A stretch of DNA of 64,000 nt from Hermatobates lingyangjiaoensis (Eukaryota > Arthropoda > Insecta > Hemiptera > Hermatobatidae), in contig JAPFBL010000165.1 in NCBI GenBank assembly GCA_026182355.1, positions 672,001-736,000 of the forward strand. Reading direction: 5' to 3'. Shown piece by piece: positions 36,501 to 48,294 of this stretch; the first letter of the stretch is position 1, and every line of letters starts with the position of its first letter. The notes beneath the pieces were generated by a model. It searched no databases and was not told the DNA's origin. It was given only the letters and a program-made list of their open reading frames with translations. The position numbers and the translations under genes were made by a program.

Positions 36501-37454
36501 CAATTCAAGAATAAATAGACACCAACATACTTCTCCCTCTCACTATTTCGTTATCTTCAAAACTTAATACGCTCTTCCTCCCTCCCTCTTTCACTTTCTC
36601 TTTGTAATTCACTGCTCTCTCAAATTCACTAACTTACTGCTAAGACATATAAATGAACTTCTCTTAACATTTACAACTTTTAAAATTAAATTTTGTGCTT
36701 TCAGTTTTAATTTTCTACCATCTTACAACATAAGTGTTTTCCAACATATAAAAAAGTATACAGTTTCAATTTCTAGAAAAATGTCAGCATTGTTCTTCAA
36801 TTCTTTTAATAGCTCATAAGTATTCAACAATTGTAAAAACGTTGATGTTTCCTCTATTCTTGTATTAATATTATTTCATTGCAGTTTGACAGGGTGAAAA
36901 ACTAACGGAAAAACTGAGGAGGAACTTAAATGTCAGTTGTAGTACTTCCAGAACATGGTTTCAGAGAATATTTCACAATTTTCACGTCAGAAAAATTTCT
37001 TAGTCATTGTTGTTTATAAATGACAAATATTGGTGAAAACTGGTAACAGTAAATTGCAATATATTTAATGTATAAAATTGATAATTATTTTTTAGTAACT
37101 TTTCTAAAATTACTATTAGTTTACCTTCTTTATTAGGGAAGTTGTGAAAGCAGAATTATTATCCTGCTCTTTAAGATGTGACTAGTTATATAATGACATT
37201 AAGGAAGCTGAGATGCTATGATCTGTTGGAAAAGTAATTTTAGATGAAGATATACTTATTCTGATGCGAAGTCTCATAAGTTCATATGAATTTCTCATTA
37301 TAAGTTTAGAAATTAGCTCTAAAAAGAGAATAAATTAAGAAAATGAAAAGTAAAAGTTAATAAAAAGTTGAAACAAAACAAAATCAAAGTGAAGTTACGA
37401 AAGCCTACTACAAAAAATAAACAAGGAAGAGCATATATATATAATCAAAATATT
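33579..37454. other. 3.9-kb AT-rich stretch without assigned feature
   Basis: A 71-codon lysine-rich frame at 34683-34898 and a purine-rich block at 36120-36350 stand out in composition, but I cannot assign either. Confidence 0.45.
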
Positions 37455-37636
37455 AAACCGGACAGATATATAAATGAAAAAAGACAACAAATAGAAGAAG
37501 CGAGAAAACTTACTGGAAGAAATATCTTCTTCCCTTCTTCTCCCTGACGACGAACTTCAGTTCGAAATATTGACCCAGTAAGTTTTCTCGCTTCTTCTAT
37601 TTATTGTCTTTTTTCATTTATATATATATATATATA
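37455..37636. mobile_element. Foldback element 9
   Basis: Arms of ~60 bp: AATGAAAAAAGACAACAAAT at about 37473 faces ATTTATTGTCTTTTTTCATT near 37600; the GCGAGAAAACTTACTGG block is also paired. The element ends in an (AT)n tract. One hammerhead-like motif lies to the right of the centre. Confidence 0.7.
37541..37575 (+). ncRNA. Hammerhead-like ribozyme motif
   Basis: CTGACGA (37544-37550), extra C, stem II GAAC/GTTC with loop TTCA, GAA (37564-37566), self-complementary ATAT, T (37571), GAC. Stem I pairing is weak. Confidence 0.5.
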
Positions 37637-37820
37637 TTCACTGATAAAACGAAATACGATCCAAACTGGACACAATACGAATTCGAGATTAACAAAGAGC
37701 AACACACAAAGTAGGGAAACACACTTACAGACTCAAATTTTCGGGTAATCCGTCTTCAGGAGAAAAGAGAATGGGAGACCAAGCACGTTGTAGGCGCCTA
37801 CAACGTGCTTGGTCTCCCAT
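37637..37820. mobile_element. Foldback element 10, truncated
   Basis: Tail with GATCCAAACTGGACACAATA (about 37660) as in foldback 3, a full left arm, and a right arm cut after 25 bp. The junction is a perfect 50-bp palindrome, 37771-37820, centred on GGCGCC. Confidence 0.75.
37732..37762 (-). ncRNA. Hammerhead-like ribozyme motif
   Basis: Minus strand: CTC, CTGAAGA, extra C, GG/CC stem II, GAA, AATT, T, GAG. Its sister in foldback 3 has lost the G of GAA; this copy retains it. Confidence 0.5.
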
Positions 37821-37821
37821 T

Positions 37822-38068
37822 GTCACAAGTAAACTCAGCTACTACAAGACATATCAAAACTGAAACATTTACAGTAGATTTTTATATGTCTAACTTAAAA
37901 TATAGGCTCTTAATTGAAGGGAAATTTAAGTTAATGTTAAGTTATCGATGTTTAAAGCAAAAAACGTTTGTCACAGGTAAACGCAGCCACCATGAGACAT
38001 AGCGAGTTGAAACTTTTACACTAGATTTGCATATGCCTAACTTAAAATATAGGCTCTAAATAGATTGA
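37822..38068 (+). repeat. Two direct copies of a ~95-bp segment
   Basis: Segments starting TCACAAGTAAACTCAGC (37822) and TCACAGGTAAACGCAGC (37971) both run to CTTAACTTAAAATATAGGCTC-like ends; the period is 149 bp and divergence is moderate. Class unknown. Confidence 0.75.
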
Positions 38069-38210
38069 TAATTCAGAGCAGAAGCGAAATTATGGGGCTT
38101 TAAGCTGTATTTTGCTAACTTCACAGTCAAATTTCTTTTGAAAATACACAGGTGTAGCAAGTACTGTTAGTTGATTTTAATTCTATTTGAGCATATGAAT
38201 ATATTTCATA

Positions 38211-38345
38211 TTGTCAATTGAAATGAAATTGACATCATTGAAAAGGTGTTTCCCAGAGTTGAAGATATACTATCTATTAAGAATAAATAGTTTTGTGAAC
38301 GAGCGATTCTCAGCTCTTAATATGAAGAGGCAAGAAAAATCAACA
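38211..38345 (+). pseudogene. Possible hAT transposase C-terminal fragment
   Basis: The frame reads SLKRCFPELKIYYLLRI and then NERFSALNMKRQ, resembling the 'FPEL...NERsFSaLkriK' dimerisation motif of hAT transposases. It is very short and no terminal repeats were found, so the call is tentative. Confidence 0.4.
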
Positions 38346-38925
38346 AACAAGTTCTTACGCTATATCATACCGAGGAAAGAACTTACAAGTCAGTAAAGAG
38401 AGTGTTTAGTGATGAGGAAGCAGCTCATTATCCAACTGAATTTCTTGACTCTAAATTTTTTTCTTCTGGAATTCCTGATCATGAGTAAAAACATAAAGTA
38501 GGAGCACCAATCATGCTGCAATCTAGTAGCAGTAACAAATTTCATGTTACGAAATATGAGTGCCACAAAACTGTGTATCGGGACACGACTCCGAGTTCGT
38601 GCTCTGCACAGATATGCCATAGAGGCGGACATTATGACTAAGTGTGGTATTGGGGAGTCTGTGTGTATACCAAGCATTCCATTGATTCCGAGCCACTATC
38701 TGTTTCAGTTGAAACGATTTCAAAGTCTATTTTGTAATGATGTTAACAAAGTTGCAAGGGGAAACTTTATCTAACGCAAGAATTTAAGTTAGCGAGACCA
38801 AGTTTATCTCACACGGTGAACTGTTACTTGCTCAAGAGTCAGAGTTTGTAACTCTTTGTTTTTCCATGAACCTGAAGTACTGACATCTAATATGGTGTAT
38901 ACAGAAGCATTTGTTTAAGACTACA
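38346..38925 (+). pseudogene. Helitron helicase C-terminal relic
   Basis: Frames in order: RTYKSVKRVFSDEEAAHYPT and FFSSGIPDHE, then after a stop KVGAPIML; after a frame change, LCIGTRLRVRALHRYAIEAD and IGESVCIPSIPLIPSHY; finally ARPSLSHGELLLAQ and NMVYTEAF near 38890. This is the PIF1-like helicase C-terminus of Helitron Rep-helicase proteins ('TY.S.D', 'GIP.H.L.LK.G.PIMLLRN', 'LCNGTRL', 'FIPRIP..P', 'SHGQLYVA.SR'). The Rep nuclease part is absent. Several stops and shifts show an old fossil. I did not find the CTRR end with its hairpin. Confidence 0.85.
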
Positions 38926-41561
38926 CTAATAATGGTATTTTCTAATATTCTACAATTTCTAATGATATTTTGGAATACCAAGTACAATCGAATTTTTGAT
39001 TCCGTCAAAGACGGGTAGGTTTGCTAGAATATTATAAAATATGTGTTATTAGTGCCTTAGTATAAAACTGATAGACCAAAAAAAAATTATTTTTTACCTT
39101 AATATGAACAAATAATTGCCTGAAAAACAGAGCGAGGTCATAAATTAATTATATAGCTGAAAGCTATTGGATAATTAATTTTGGAATGTTTTTTGCTTAT
39201 TGGCATTCATGGAAATGAAGTACGCTATAATTGGTCTAATTGGTTATTGTAGGAGGATCTACAAAATAGAATATTGTATTGAAATCATAGCACAGCTTTG
39301 GCTCTAATAAATTCTATTTACCTTCTAACCAAGGTAGAAACTGAAGTAGTGGGAATAGAAGAAATTGTTAAAAATGGCCAAGTAGACCGATATCTACCTC
39401 ATGGGAGTGGCTGGCTTAGAACCCTCACCGCAAACGATATCTTGCAGCATACTCCCACAATATACGTGCTCTTCCCAAGGCGTGTCTATGCCAGTGAACC
39501 ATACAGTTATGTGCGATCGTCTGTCCAGAATCACTGGACAATGCCACGTGCACCCGTTATTCATCCTAAGCCTCCTACTTAATTATCACTGCAACTCCTA
39601 ATTAAACATCAAATAATATTGAAAAATATAGTTTAAAATACTAACAATCAAGTACTATTGTGCTTGTGTTATTATGACCATTCAAGTAATTTTTTTAAAA
39701 TTTTTAAACATTTGATGATAGCACCACTAAAATTTGTGGAAAAGCAGCTACAGTAAAAAATAAATGTTAAAAACAATTGAAATTTGTTAAGTGCTTATAA
39801 TGAAGACATACATAAGTGTTTAATTTGAAAATGCATTGTCTCAAATTACAGGATTAAGTTCAATCAACAATACTAATGTTCTGTTGCACATAATTTGGCA
39901 CTTGTACTTAGATATTGACACAAGTTAGATAAATGTAAAAAAAATAGTAATTGTTTGAATTTATTATTATTTTAGTAAGTTAAAATAACAAACTTGTTAA
40001 AAGTTTGTTTTTACGAACGTATAACTCAATAACAATTTTTGTCTAGCAATGTTTTAAGATGATCTAAGGGTCCAAGCGCATGAGTAATATTGCTTTATGC
40101 GTTGTTTTTTGTGAGTAATATAATTAAATTTATGGTGCAAATGAGATGTTAACTGATCAATAAAACTGCTGATTTTTATATTAAATTTCAGTTGTTCAAA
40201 TTATTTGTATGCGCGAATGTTTAAATTTTAAAGTATATTTCAAGTTGTGAAAATTAGCGTTTTTGAGATTAACAATAGACTGGTTGGTTGATGTTTGTGA
40301 ATGGAGTTTTGGTATGGAAGGGGATGGTTTTGGCATTATCTGATTCATGAATATTTCATGATTTGTCATCGTTATGCTGGCAATCCAGTAGCGGGGAGTG
40401 ATTGCTGTCTGTCAGAGCAGCAGTGTTTGCAATTACAATTACAATGTTACACACTGCAATACATTTGAATTTCTGACAATTAACATTAAGAGTGTTTTTA
40501 TTATATATTACATACTCCTCATGCTTTGGATCACAGTCTCATTTGCTGAAATGTAAAATGACTAGCATAACATTTACTGTAATCACGAATAAATTCTGAT
40601 TATGGGAGAGTAACAGCCCTGCTTATTATCAATATTACGGTATCAGCAGAAACAATCAGCACGCCTTCAATGCTGAATTAGACCCAAATACCTGTACAAC
40701 AGAGCAAACATTTATTCATTTTATAGATAATATCTCATATATCGACTATGCCAGGAATAAAACATACCACTTCAAGTAAGTTATGAAATAATATTCAACA
40801 TTTTTTATATATAATGTTAGAACAAACTAGAATATAAGTAGACAATATTTATGAATCCATTTCATCGAAATGGAGAAGATATGAGATGGAATATTTGATA
40901 TTTATATTGTCAATTATAGATCGATTGATTCATTAACTATTATTAGCATTGTCGGTACAAGTACTGGTTATTAATGGTTTATTTCTGGTCATTTATAAGT
41001 ATGTTATTTGTATTGTAACTTAAATTAACCGATGTTTGGGCCACAGTAATGCTATTATATCTCGTCCATACCTTCTAGAAATAGATGTTTAATGACATTA
41101 CAATAAAAATCTGAAAGGACCTTAATTCAAAACTACTATAAGTGAACATAATATAATACTCGTTGACAGTAAATGGAATTTTCGTTTTAATTAATGTGGC
41201 TGTCTTATTAAAAGTTATATCACACTTTTTGATAAAATATTATTAATCATACAGGAAGTCAGTTATATGATTTTATTTGTATTAAATTAACTAAATCAAA
41301 TTTGCCTGTAATAGAGTTCTTGAGATCATGCTTTTAAGACCATGTGACATGTAATTATATTAGCATTGCACTGAAGGTCTATGACTCGTCAGTCTTAAGT
41401 GCACTACTACAATATGTGTTCTATTAAGCCGGGCATTGCTATTTTTATAATCAACTTTAGATATTTAGATCTTTCATGAATCTCATAAGGTCTCTTAGAG
41501 AAGAGACCAATCTGTTGGTTTTAGGTATGATTTGTCAATCAAACCTTATCTTCTATACTGT
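38926..41561. other. AT-rich stretch without assigned gene
   Basis: A 94-codon frame at 39298-39582 has near-balanced base composition unlike its surroundings, but no recognisable domain. Nothing else seen. Confidence 0.45.
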
Positions 41562-41735
41562 ATTATTTTATTTTATTTTTATTATTTGAGGTTGACTATA
41601 CCACTGCGTCTTAAAAAAAAATAGTGTACTTCCCCTCTTCTGTACTAAAGTACCCCAGCAGTTAGCTTCAACGGTTCCAAGAAGCTCAGCACGTAAAAGA
41701 AGAAGTTCTAGCGGTAAAAGTTTTTTTGGTTGCTG
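41562..41735 (-). mobile_element. LINE 3'-end fragment
   Basis: Matches 53622-53790 closely (GTACTAAAGTACCCCAGCAG, TTAGCTTCAACG, GAAGCTCAGCAC). The left edge is an (AATAAAA)-like A-rich tail when read on the minus strand, as expected for a LINE 3' end. The coding part seen in the other copy is not reached. Confidence 0.7.
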
Positions 41736-42198
41736 GTTTTACTAGGATAAATAAGATTTTATATTTGACCTAATTACTCCATGTATTATTAATGAATTAG
41801 ATACCACTTAATATTTATACTTTTGAATAATATTTAAACGCATTTATTAGAATTTATTTAAATGGATTTTATACTTGGAATTTCAATCGTATTCTGTCAT
41901 GACTAATGTGTAACTCAGCTTGTACAAATAGAAATGCACTATTAAGCTAAACAGTATTACAACATGAATATTCATAGACTGATATAAAGCAGTCTATTAT
42001 CAATTATTCAATATATCAATTATTCAATATCAATTATTGAAAGTACAAAAAGCAACTTGATAATTTCTTACCTTAGTAAATTAATTAAAAAGTTAGTAAA
42101 ACAATGAATAAATTATTTAAATATATAGAAAAGTGTACTAGAAATAATATATATATAATAAATAGAAACTTTTTTTTATTGTTTAAACTAATCCCCTA
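41736..42198. other. AT-rich spacer
   Basis: No gene. A local repeat of TATCAATTATTCAATA lies near 41998-42030. Confidence 0.5.
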
Positions 42199-42488
42199 GC
42201 GGGTGATAACGTCAACCGTCTACAGGTTTTTTGATTAATCGGTGATTCTACAGATTCTAGATTAAGAGTACTAAATTTTGCCTAACTCAAGTGCATTTCA
42301 AATAGGGATCTTTAACGAGTACCTGTTATCGTACAGGTTTGGGACGGAGTGCTTAAAGTCCTCTCCGAGGGACGAGGAACTCAGATTTATTCAGCTCCCA
42401 CGTGAATAAGTCGAGAGCCAGGTGGGGATCCAACCCCGGGCTACCAGCCCAGAACCGTGTACGTTAACCAGCTGAGCTAACTTGGCCC
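42199..42488 (-). mobile_element. tRNA-derived SINE, second subfamily head
   Basis: Read on the minus strand: GGGGCCAAGTTAGCTCAGCT (box A) and GGGGTTGGATCCCCACC (box B region), then 'tcgacttattcacgtgggag' and the shared body to GGTTGACGTTATCACCCGC. The head differs from the copies at 59661 and 63221 (GGCTAGCTCAGTGG), so at least two head types share one body. The 80-bp head and ~100 bp of right flank recur at 54123. Confidence 0.82.
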
Positions 42489-45400
42489 CCTTGATAAATA
42501 GAAACTTCTGGTGTATGTAATATATTGGTTACCCTTATAAAAAAACATCATTCTGAGGAAACATCACCCATAAAATTACAAAAATTTTTCACCCATCACT
42601 TGAAACAAAATTATCTCAGGAGGTGAAGTATACTATGTAAGAAATCCACTGGCTACTTCAACAAAAGCCATGTTCTCTTGCAGGAGATTATTTTGTATCA
42701 AGAAATTTTTTTCTTTGGCTTTTCAAAAATGTTATAACTGCTGTAGTTATACGAATGAGATTATTTGCATCAGTGGTGTGATATACAAAAATAAGCTTAT
42801 ATATTAATAAGTGGATCAATCAGTACTATCTGACTACCTCAGGAATGAAAGACTAATACAGATCTCCCATTTAGATGTTCACATTATGCTTAAATGAGAC
42901 ATGATATATTATATACCCAAGAAGATTGGTATTAAATTTACTTATAGAAAAGTTGCTCGTGCGGAGTTTCTGGTCTCCCATCGAGCGCCTCCCCAGGTGG
43001 CGGATAGGGGAATGCCTCCCAGATATGGGTGGTACCGGAGAAATGAAATATCCGGGGCGGACCAAAACCAGACGCTGCTGCCTTGTAGTGAAGGGGCTGA
43101 ACCCCCAAAGGCTAGGGGAAGAAAACCCTACACAAATCACCTGGTCCTCCAAGTTGGGGGTTGGGCGTGGGGTTAACAACCCCACCCCGGAAAAACAAAT
43201 CATGTTACGAACGACCAAGAAATGCCTCGGATGGACAGTATAAACAACGGTATATCGACACGGCGAGTAAACGGAACTTCTTTAGCCAACAACCAAATAA
43301 AAGCTATATCGAGGAAACCCTGGTGGGAGACGACTAAGAGGGAGACCGAGGCTTCGCTGGATCGATGGTGTGGAGGAGGACCTGAGGAAGCTAGGTGTCG
43401 GCACAGACCGGGCAGCCTGGAGGGCAATAATTGGTCAGGCCCAGTCCCTCCACGGGACGTAGAGCCAATGAGTAGTAGTAGTAGTATAGAAAAGTTGAGT
43501 GTAGGCCAATCCAGATTTTTTCCTTTACTTATAAGTAAAGTATAGTGATCATGAAAAAAATTGATCTCGAGATTTTGACGGAATTATATGTTTTGAGGTC
43601 CCAAAAGTCGTTTTATGAAGTTTTTTCGATGATGTTTGTGTGAGTGTGGGTGGGTGAGTGTGTTAGCATTGCTTGTTACCACGCTACGGTCAAGAATCTT
43701 TCATGGATCAAGTAGATATTTTACACAAAAATAGGCCCCTTAGTGTAGATGATCCCTATTGTTTGAGAGGAATGATGCATACGGGAAGGTAACTTTTTTT
43801 GTCAAAAACCAGTTTTTAGAAAACATGTTTTTTTCCTCAACAGCTAAGTCTAGAGTTTTGAAATTATAGCATTATCTTTGCACTTACAAATACAATAAAC
43901 AAAAAATATATTCAGATTTTTAAAACGAGAGGAAAAATTTGATTTCCAATAAAATGTATAAATTATGACTTATAATTCAATCTCAAAGCTTGTGAGAGCG
44001 ATACAAGCCAACTATAGCTAAAAATAGAACATTGTGTGGAGAATGAGTAGAGATATTTTTTTTCAACATTACATTCGCCAAAAAGGCCTTAAAGTACGAT
44101 TTCTGTTTTCCGAAATTTTTTTTACGCTAAACGACTCATTAAAAAGTCATGAAAATTTGACCAAAAATGAAACAAACAATTAAAAATTCATAAAAAAAAT
44201 TCATGAAATTTCAATTCCGAAAAAGAGCAATAAAGCTATAAAAACTGTTTGTTTATCCTAGACTAAGTAATCACCTGTTATACTTGTCGAATTTTTGATT
44301 TTTTTTACAATGTTTACATTGACTTAGAATTTTTTCAGTGAATTCACCAATATAATATAATGTTTAGAGGTATAATGGAAATGTTTAAATGATTTAACGA
44401 CTTATATGTGATATAATAATAATAATAATAAAATTCATATATGTAAAAAATCAACAACAATAGAGCTGATTAAACATATAATTTCTGATTATTTTTATGG
44501 AATGATGGGTTTGTCTAAAAAATTGTTCTAAGCAATCTATATGTTGCACAATTCTACAAAGGTTAATATCAGATGCTGAATTTTTTATGTTGATGAATAA
44601 CATTATTATTGGGTAATATTGAAGTTTTTGGAATGAACTTTTACGTCCTATACAAGGGTTTCTATGTTTCTGTCTAATTTCCAGTTTTTTCACTATTCTA
44701 GTCTAATAGTTCATACCATTATTTTTAAAAATATCAAGGTTCCAGTTTTTAAATTTAAATTATACAGAAAAGTCAACTTTGAACTTGACTTAAGAATGCT
44801 AATTACTTGAAAGATGGCTAATTACCAATATATTTTTTCTCAATATACATTTACAGCAAACTTATAACAGAGTAGAGCACGTAGGAAAAAATAACATTCT
44901 CTCAGAATGTTACTCAGAAATTATTAATAAATTGGTTTTTTTATGATTTTTGACAAAGGGAAAGAAAAATGAGTTTTTAAAAAATTCTAGCATGTCATGA
45001 AATTCCCAGTATAATAATTTGATAAAAGATCAAAAATGTAGAACATTATTCAGAAATAAAAAAAAATTTAAAAATAATAAATGAAATTATCTAAATCTTA
45101 AATTAAAAATTATCTGAAAACATTATTTCTTACATGTTTTTGACATTTCAGACAAAAACTTAAGTAATATTTTTAAAATACTTAAAATATTATCAAGTTC
45201 TAAATGAGGAAATGTGTCTTAAGTATTAAATATAGAAGAAGGTCAGATAATCTGTTTATGTAAGAGATCCACGGGCTATTGGAGCAAAAGCCATGCTCTC
45301 TTGTAGGAAATTATTTGGTATTAGCAAATTTTCACTTTGGCTTTTCATAATGTTATTACTGCTGTAGTTATAATAATGATTGTATATCCATTATTTCTGT

Positions 45401-45600
45401 GACATACAAAAAAGGCTTATCTATTGATAAGTGGATCAATCAGTATCTGTACTACCTTAGGAATGAATGACTAATAAACATCTCCCATTTAGACGATTAT
45501 ATTATGCTTAAATGAAACATTATATATTATATACCCAAGAAGTTTTATATTAAGTTTGCTTATAGTAAAGTTGAGTGTAGGCCACTCCAGATTTTTACAT
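42489..45600 (+). repeat. Repeat family A, copy 2 (partial unit plus full unit)
   Basis: 43524-45560 is the inverse of copy 1 at 74-1607. The 3' part of the unit also occurs before it (42640-42955 continuing at 43485-43523), so the locus is a partial unit followed by a full unit in direct order. Shared landmarks: AAAAGCCATG-TCTCTTG (42666 and 45288), TAAGTGGATCAATCAG (42810 and 45429), ATATATTATATACCC (42904 and 45522), GTGTAGGCCA (43500 and 45577). No coding capacity seen. Confidence 0.75.
42956..43484 (+). mobile_element. LINE-derived insertion with 13-bp target duplication
   Basis: 529 bp, strikingly GC-richer than its surroundings, flanked by TATAGAAAAGTTG at 42943-42955 and 43485-43497, ending in (AGT)n. 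Its 3' half has the frame [20 protein letters not shown] followed by [17 protein letters not shown] and a stop (about 43341-43462), a C-terminal signature common in arthropod non-LTR retrotransposons. The 5' half (CGCCTCCCCAGGTGGCGG, AGTTGGGGGTTGGGCGTGGG) looks like a LINE 5' region. It thus joins a 5' and a 3' end without the RT: an internally deleted LINE or a LINE-mobilised non-autonomous element. Confidence 0.8.
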
Positions 45601-46170
45601 AATACATCCCCCAATATCACATGATATTATATGCATCACTTGTGTAATATACAGAAATGAGTGCATATATTGAATACTGATTCCATCACTCTGTAATATC
45701 TCCAGGATTGAAAGACTAATTCATTCATTCCTGGCAACTGCCATTTAGACATTTATATTATGTCTAAATGGTATATTATATACCTAAGAAGTTTGATATT
45801 ACATTGATTTATAGTAAAGATGAATGTAGGTTACACCAGATTTTGTTTAAAGTTGGTTTATATTATGTCTAAATGGTATATTATATACCTAAGAAGTTTG
45901 ATATTATATTGATTTATAGTAAAGATGAACGTAGGTTACACTAGATTTTGTTTAAAGTTGGTTTATATTATGTCTAAATGGTATATTATATACCTAAGAA
46001 GTTGATATTATATTGATTTATAGTAAAGATGAACGTAGGTTACAATAGATTTTGTTTAAAGTTGGTTTATATTATGTCTAAATGGTATATTATATACCTA
46101 AGAAGTTTGATATTATATTGATTTATAGTAAAGATGAAAGTAGGTTACACCAGATTTTGTTTAAAGTTGT
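45601..46170 (+). repeat. Tandem 3' ends of repeat family A
   Basis: A ~250-bp diverged unit (45601-45855) is followed by about three more copies of only the last ~106 bp (TTTATATTATGTCTAAATGG at 45749, 45859, 45963 and 46065), each ending in GATTTTGTTTAAAGTTG. So the terminal part of family A has expanded as a small tandem array. Confidence 0.85.
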
Positions 46171-47550
46171 TAAAATTATGGTACAAATTTTTATACAAAG
46201 TTGTAAACTATATAATAGTTAAATTTCATTAAAAACCGAACCATTAATCATTATAACATTTTTCCTAGTATTATAATATTTCTTTAATTATTATTTTCCT
46301 TTTAATATTAAAGATTACATTAGAATTGCATCTATTGTTACTAACATATAGAGAACCAATTAATTATGTTAATGTTATAAATGATAAGAATTAAATAATT
46401 GGAGATACACTCGATTATTTTTTGTTAGAATGACTTTTTTAAATTACACTTTAATTGAATATTAACTTAAAAGAATCAGTTATAAATGTTTTTGAGTTTT
46501 AGTGGGATTATTCAAGCAAAAATAAGTCTTATGCTAATTAGTAAAGATGTTTGTTTTAATTTTTTGGTTCATTACTATAATATAGTAGTAATTATAATTC
46601 AATATAATATTGTTTGTCATCATTAAATAGTTATAATTTAACGCAATGCAGTAAAAAAAAAATAGAAGATAATTTTAAATTGTGTACTAACTTTGTTTCT
46701 GATGTGCAGTGTTTTTTTTCTTCTTTTATTCTTTCTTTTCAAACACTTATACGAACATAAAAATATTTTCACTCGTTGCATCGTTCAGTAATCTAATTAA
46801 TAAAATCGCTTTTCACTGCTAAATATAACAATATTTCTCTAAACTTAGATTAAAATAACCGACGCTTGGAATTAAAAAGAACCAATGACGCCATATTGAT
46901 TTGAAGAAATATAAAGGGGATTTGGTTCATAATTACCCAGTGTTTACACAATGAACAGGCAATATTAAATGAACCAAATACAGACCTACATATTTTAGTG
47001 ACTTGCATTCAATAAAAAATGAAAGTAATGCTTATATTAGTGGAATTAAGTAATTGACTTTTCAGGTCTGTCTGAACATTAATAAAGATAATAATAATAA
47101 TAAATTGTATCCGTGTGCACTCCTCATTACTAAAAGTTAATATATTATTAAGTTAATTGACAACCTTTTTAATTCAATGTTTCGTTTTAATGAACTTACC
47201 TTTATTTTGCTAATTTTAACGAAAATCTAATTATCATCGCAGACTTGTAAAAAAATTAAATGAATCACAATAACTAATATCTAATAATTGCTGAGAAATA
47301 TTTTACATTAATTTTCAATATGTTGCTAATTCATACGGTAGAGTTTACATTGTTAATTATTACCATTTCAAAGAGTTTGTAAAGAACAAAGAAATAAAAA
47401 TATTTTCCATATTTTTTTAAATTTTACAGAAAACACTTTATTTTCAGACTATATTTGCACAACTACATTTAATTGTAATTAATGACTGCCATTGCAACCT
47501 AACCAAACCTTTTAATCGAAGCAAGATACACCACTATAAGAACATTATGT

Positions 47551-47613
<63 letters not shown>

Positions 47614-48034
47614 CCCATTATTTGTAACAATAGATTTATTGTGAATTTAATAAAATTCTATTGTAATCTTTTTTTTTTTATTGCCTTACAATTCATATCA
47701 TGAAAATTTAAAAAAAATAAAAATATGAAAAGATAAGGTTTCATAAAAAAAATCATTGTTAGATAAATTTTTGTAATTTAAAAATGTGAAAAGCTGCGTT
47801 TTCATTAAAATACCATAATCATTGTTGGCTAAATTTTTATAATATAAAAAAAAATAAATTATGAAAAACTATGTTTTCATTAAAATAATCATTCTTAGAT
47901 AAATTTTTATGATTTAAAAAAAATTAAAAATATTAAAAGATAATTTTTAATGAAAATAATCATTGTTAACAGATGAGATTTGTACTTGTAACGGTAAGTG
48001 ACTAATGTTTAAAGATGACTGCATATATATACTC
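46171..48034. other. AT-rich stretch without assigned gene
   Basis: Long (AT)n tract at about 47557-47606. Near 47700-47960 an AT-rich ~80-bp pattern (AAAATTTAAAAAAAATAAAA, GAAAA...TTTTCATTAAAATAATCATT) recurs three or four times with divergence. Confidence 0.55.
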
Positions 48035-48046
48035 TCTTTGTGTCTA
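48035..48046. repeat. Target site duplication, left (TCTTTGTGTCTA)
   Basis: Identical to 52997-53008. It marks the 3' edge of the minus-strand LINE. Confidence 0.85.
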
Positions 48047-48294
48047 CCAACGACCAACGACCAACGAATATAACCGCGCACTATAGTGCACGTCGTAACT
48101 AGCAGTTCCAGACCAGAGGCTTGATTACTGTGCTACTATAACATGGAGTGTCAGTAATTCATGTCGGATATTAAGTTAGTCTGTACAGTAATGATGTCGT
48201 ATTCGCGGTCATGTGGTCTTGTTAGTCATAGTTTTCAATGCTTTGAGTCATGAACTGGAAAGGTAGTCAGATAGTCACTGGATGAAGTAATTAT

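Noticed and set aside
39298..39582. A 94-codon frame as a host exon
   Set aside because: Composition stands out, but I see no paired splice sites and no recognisable protein; left as unassigned.
42871..43545. Several 75-115-codon frames on both strands
   Set aside because: All lie in the GC-rich LINE-derived insertion; only the short [20 protein letters not shown] frame resembles a real protein, and it is a fragment.
42640..45600. An LTR retrotransposon with ~350-bp direct LTRs
   Set aside because: The left direct copy is only a partial unit, the interior has no gag/pol coding, no primer-binding site or polypurine tract was seen, and copy 1 has a different arrangement.
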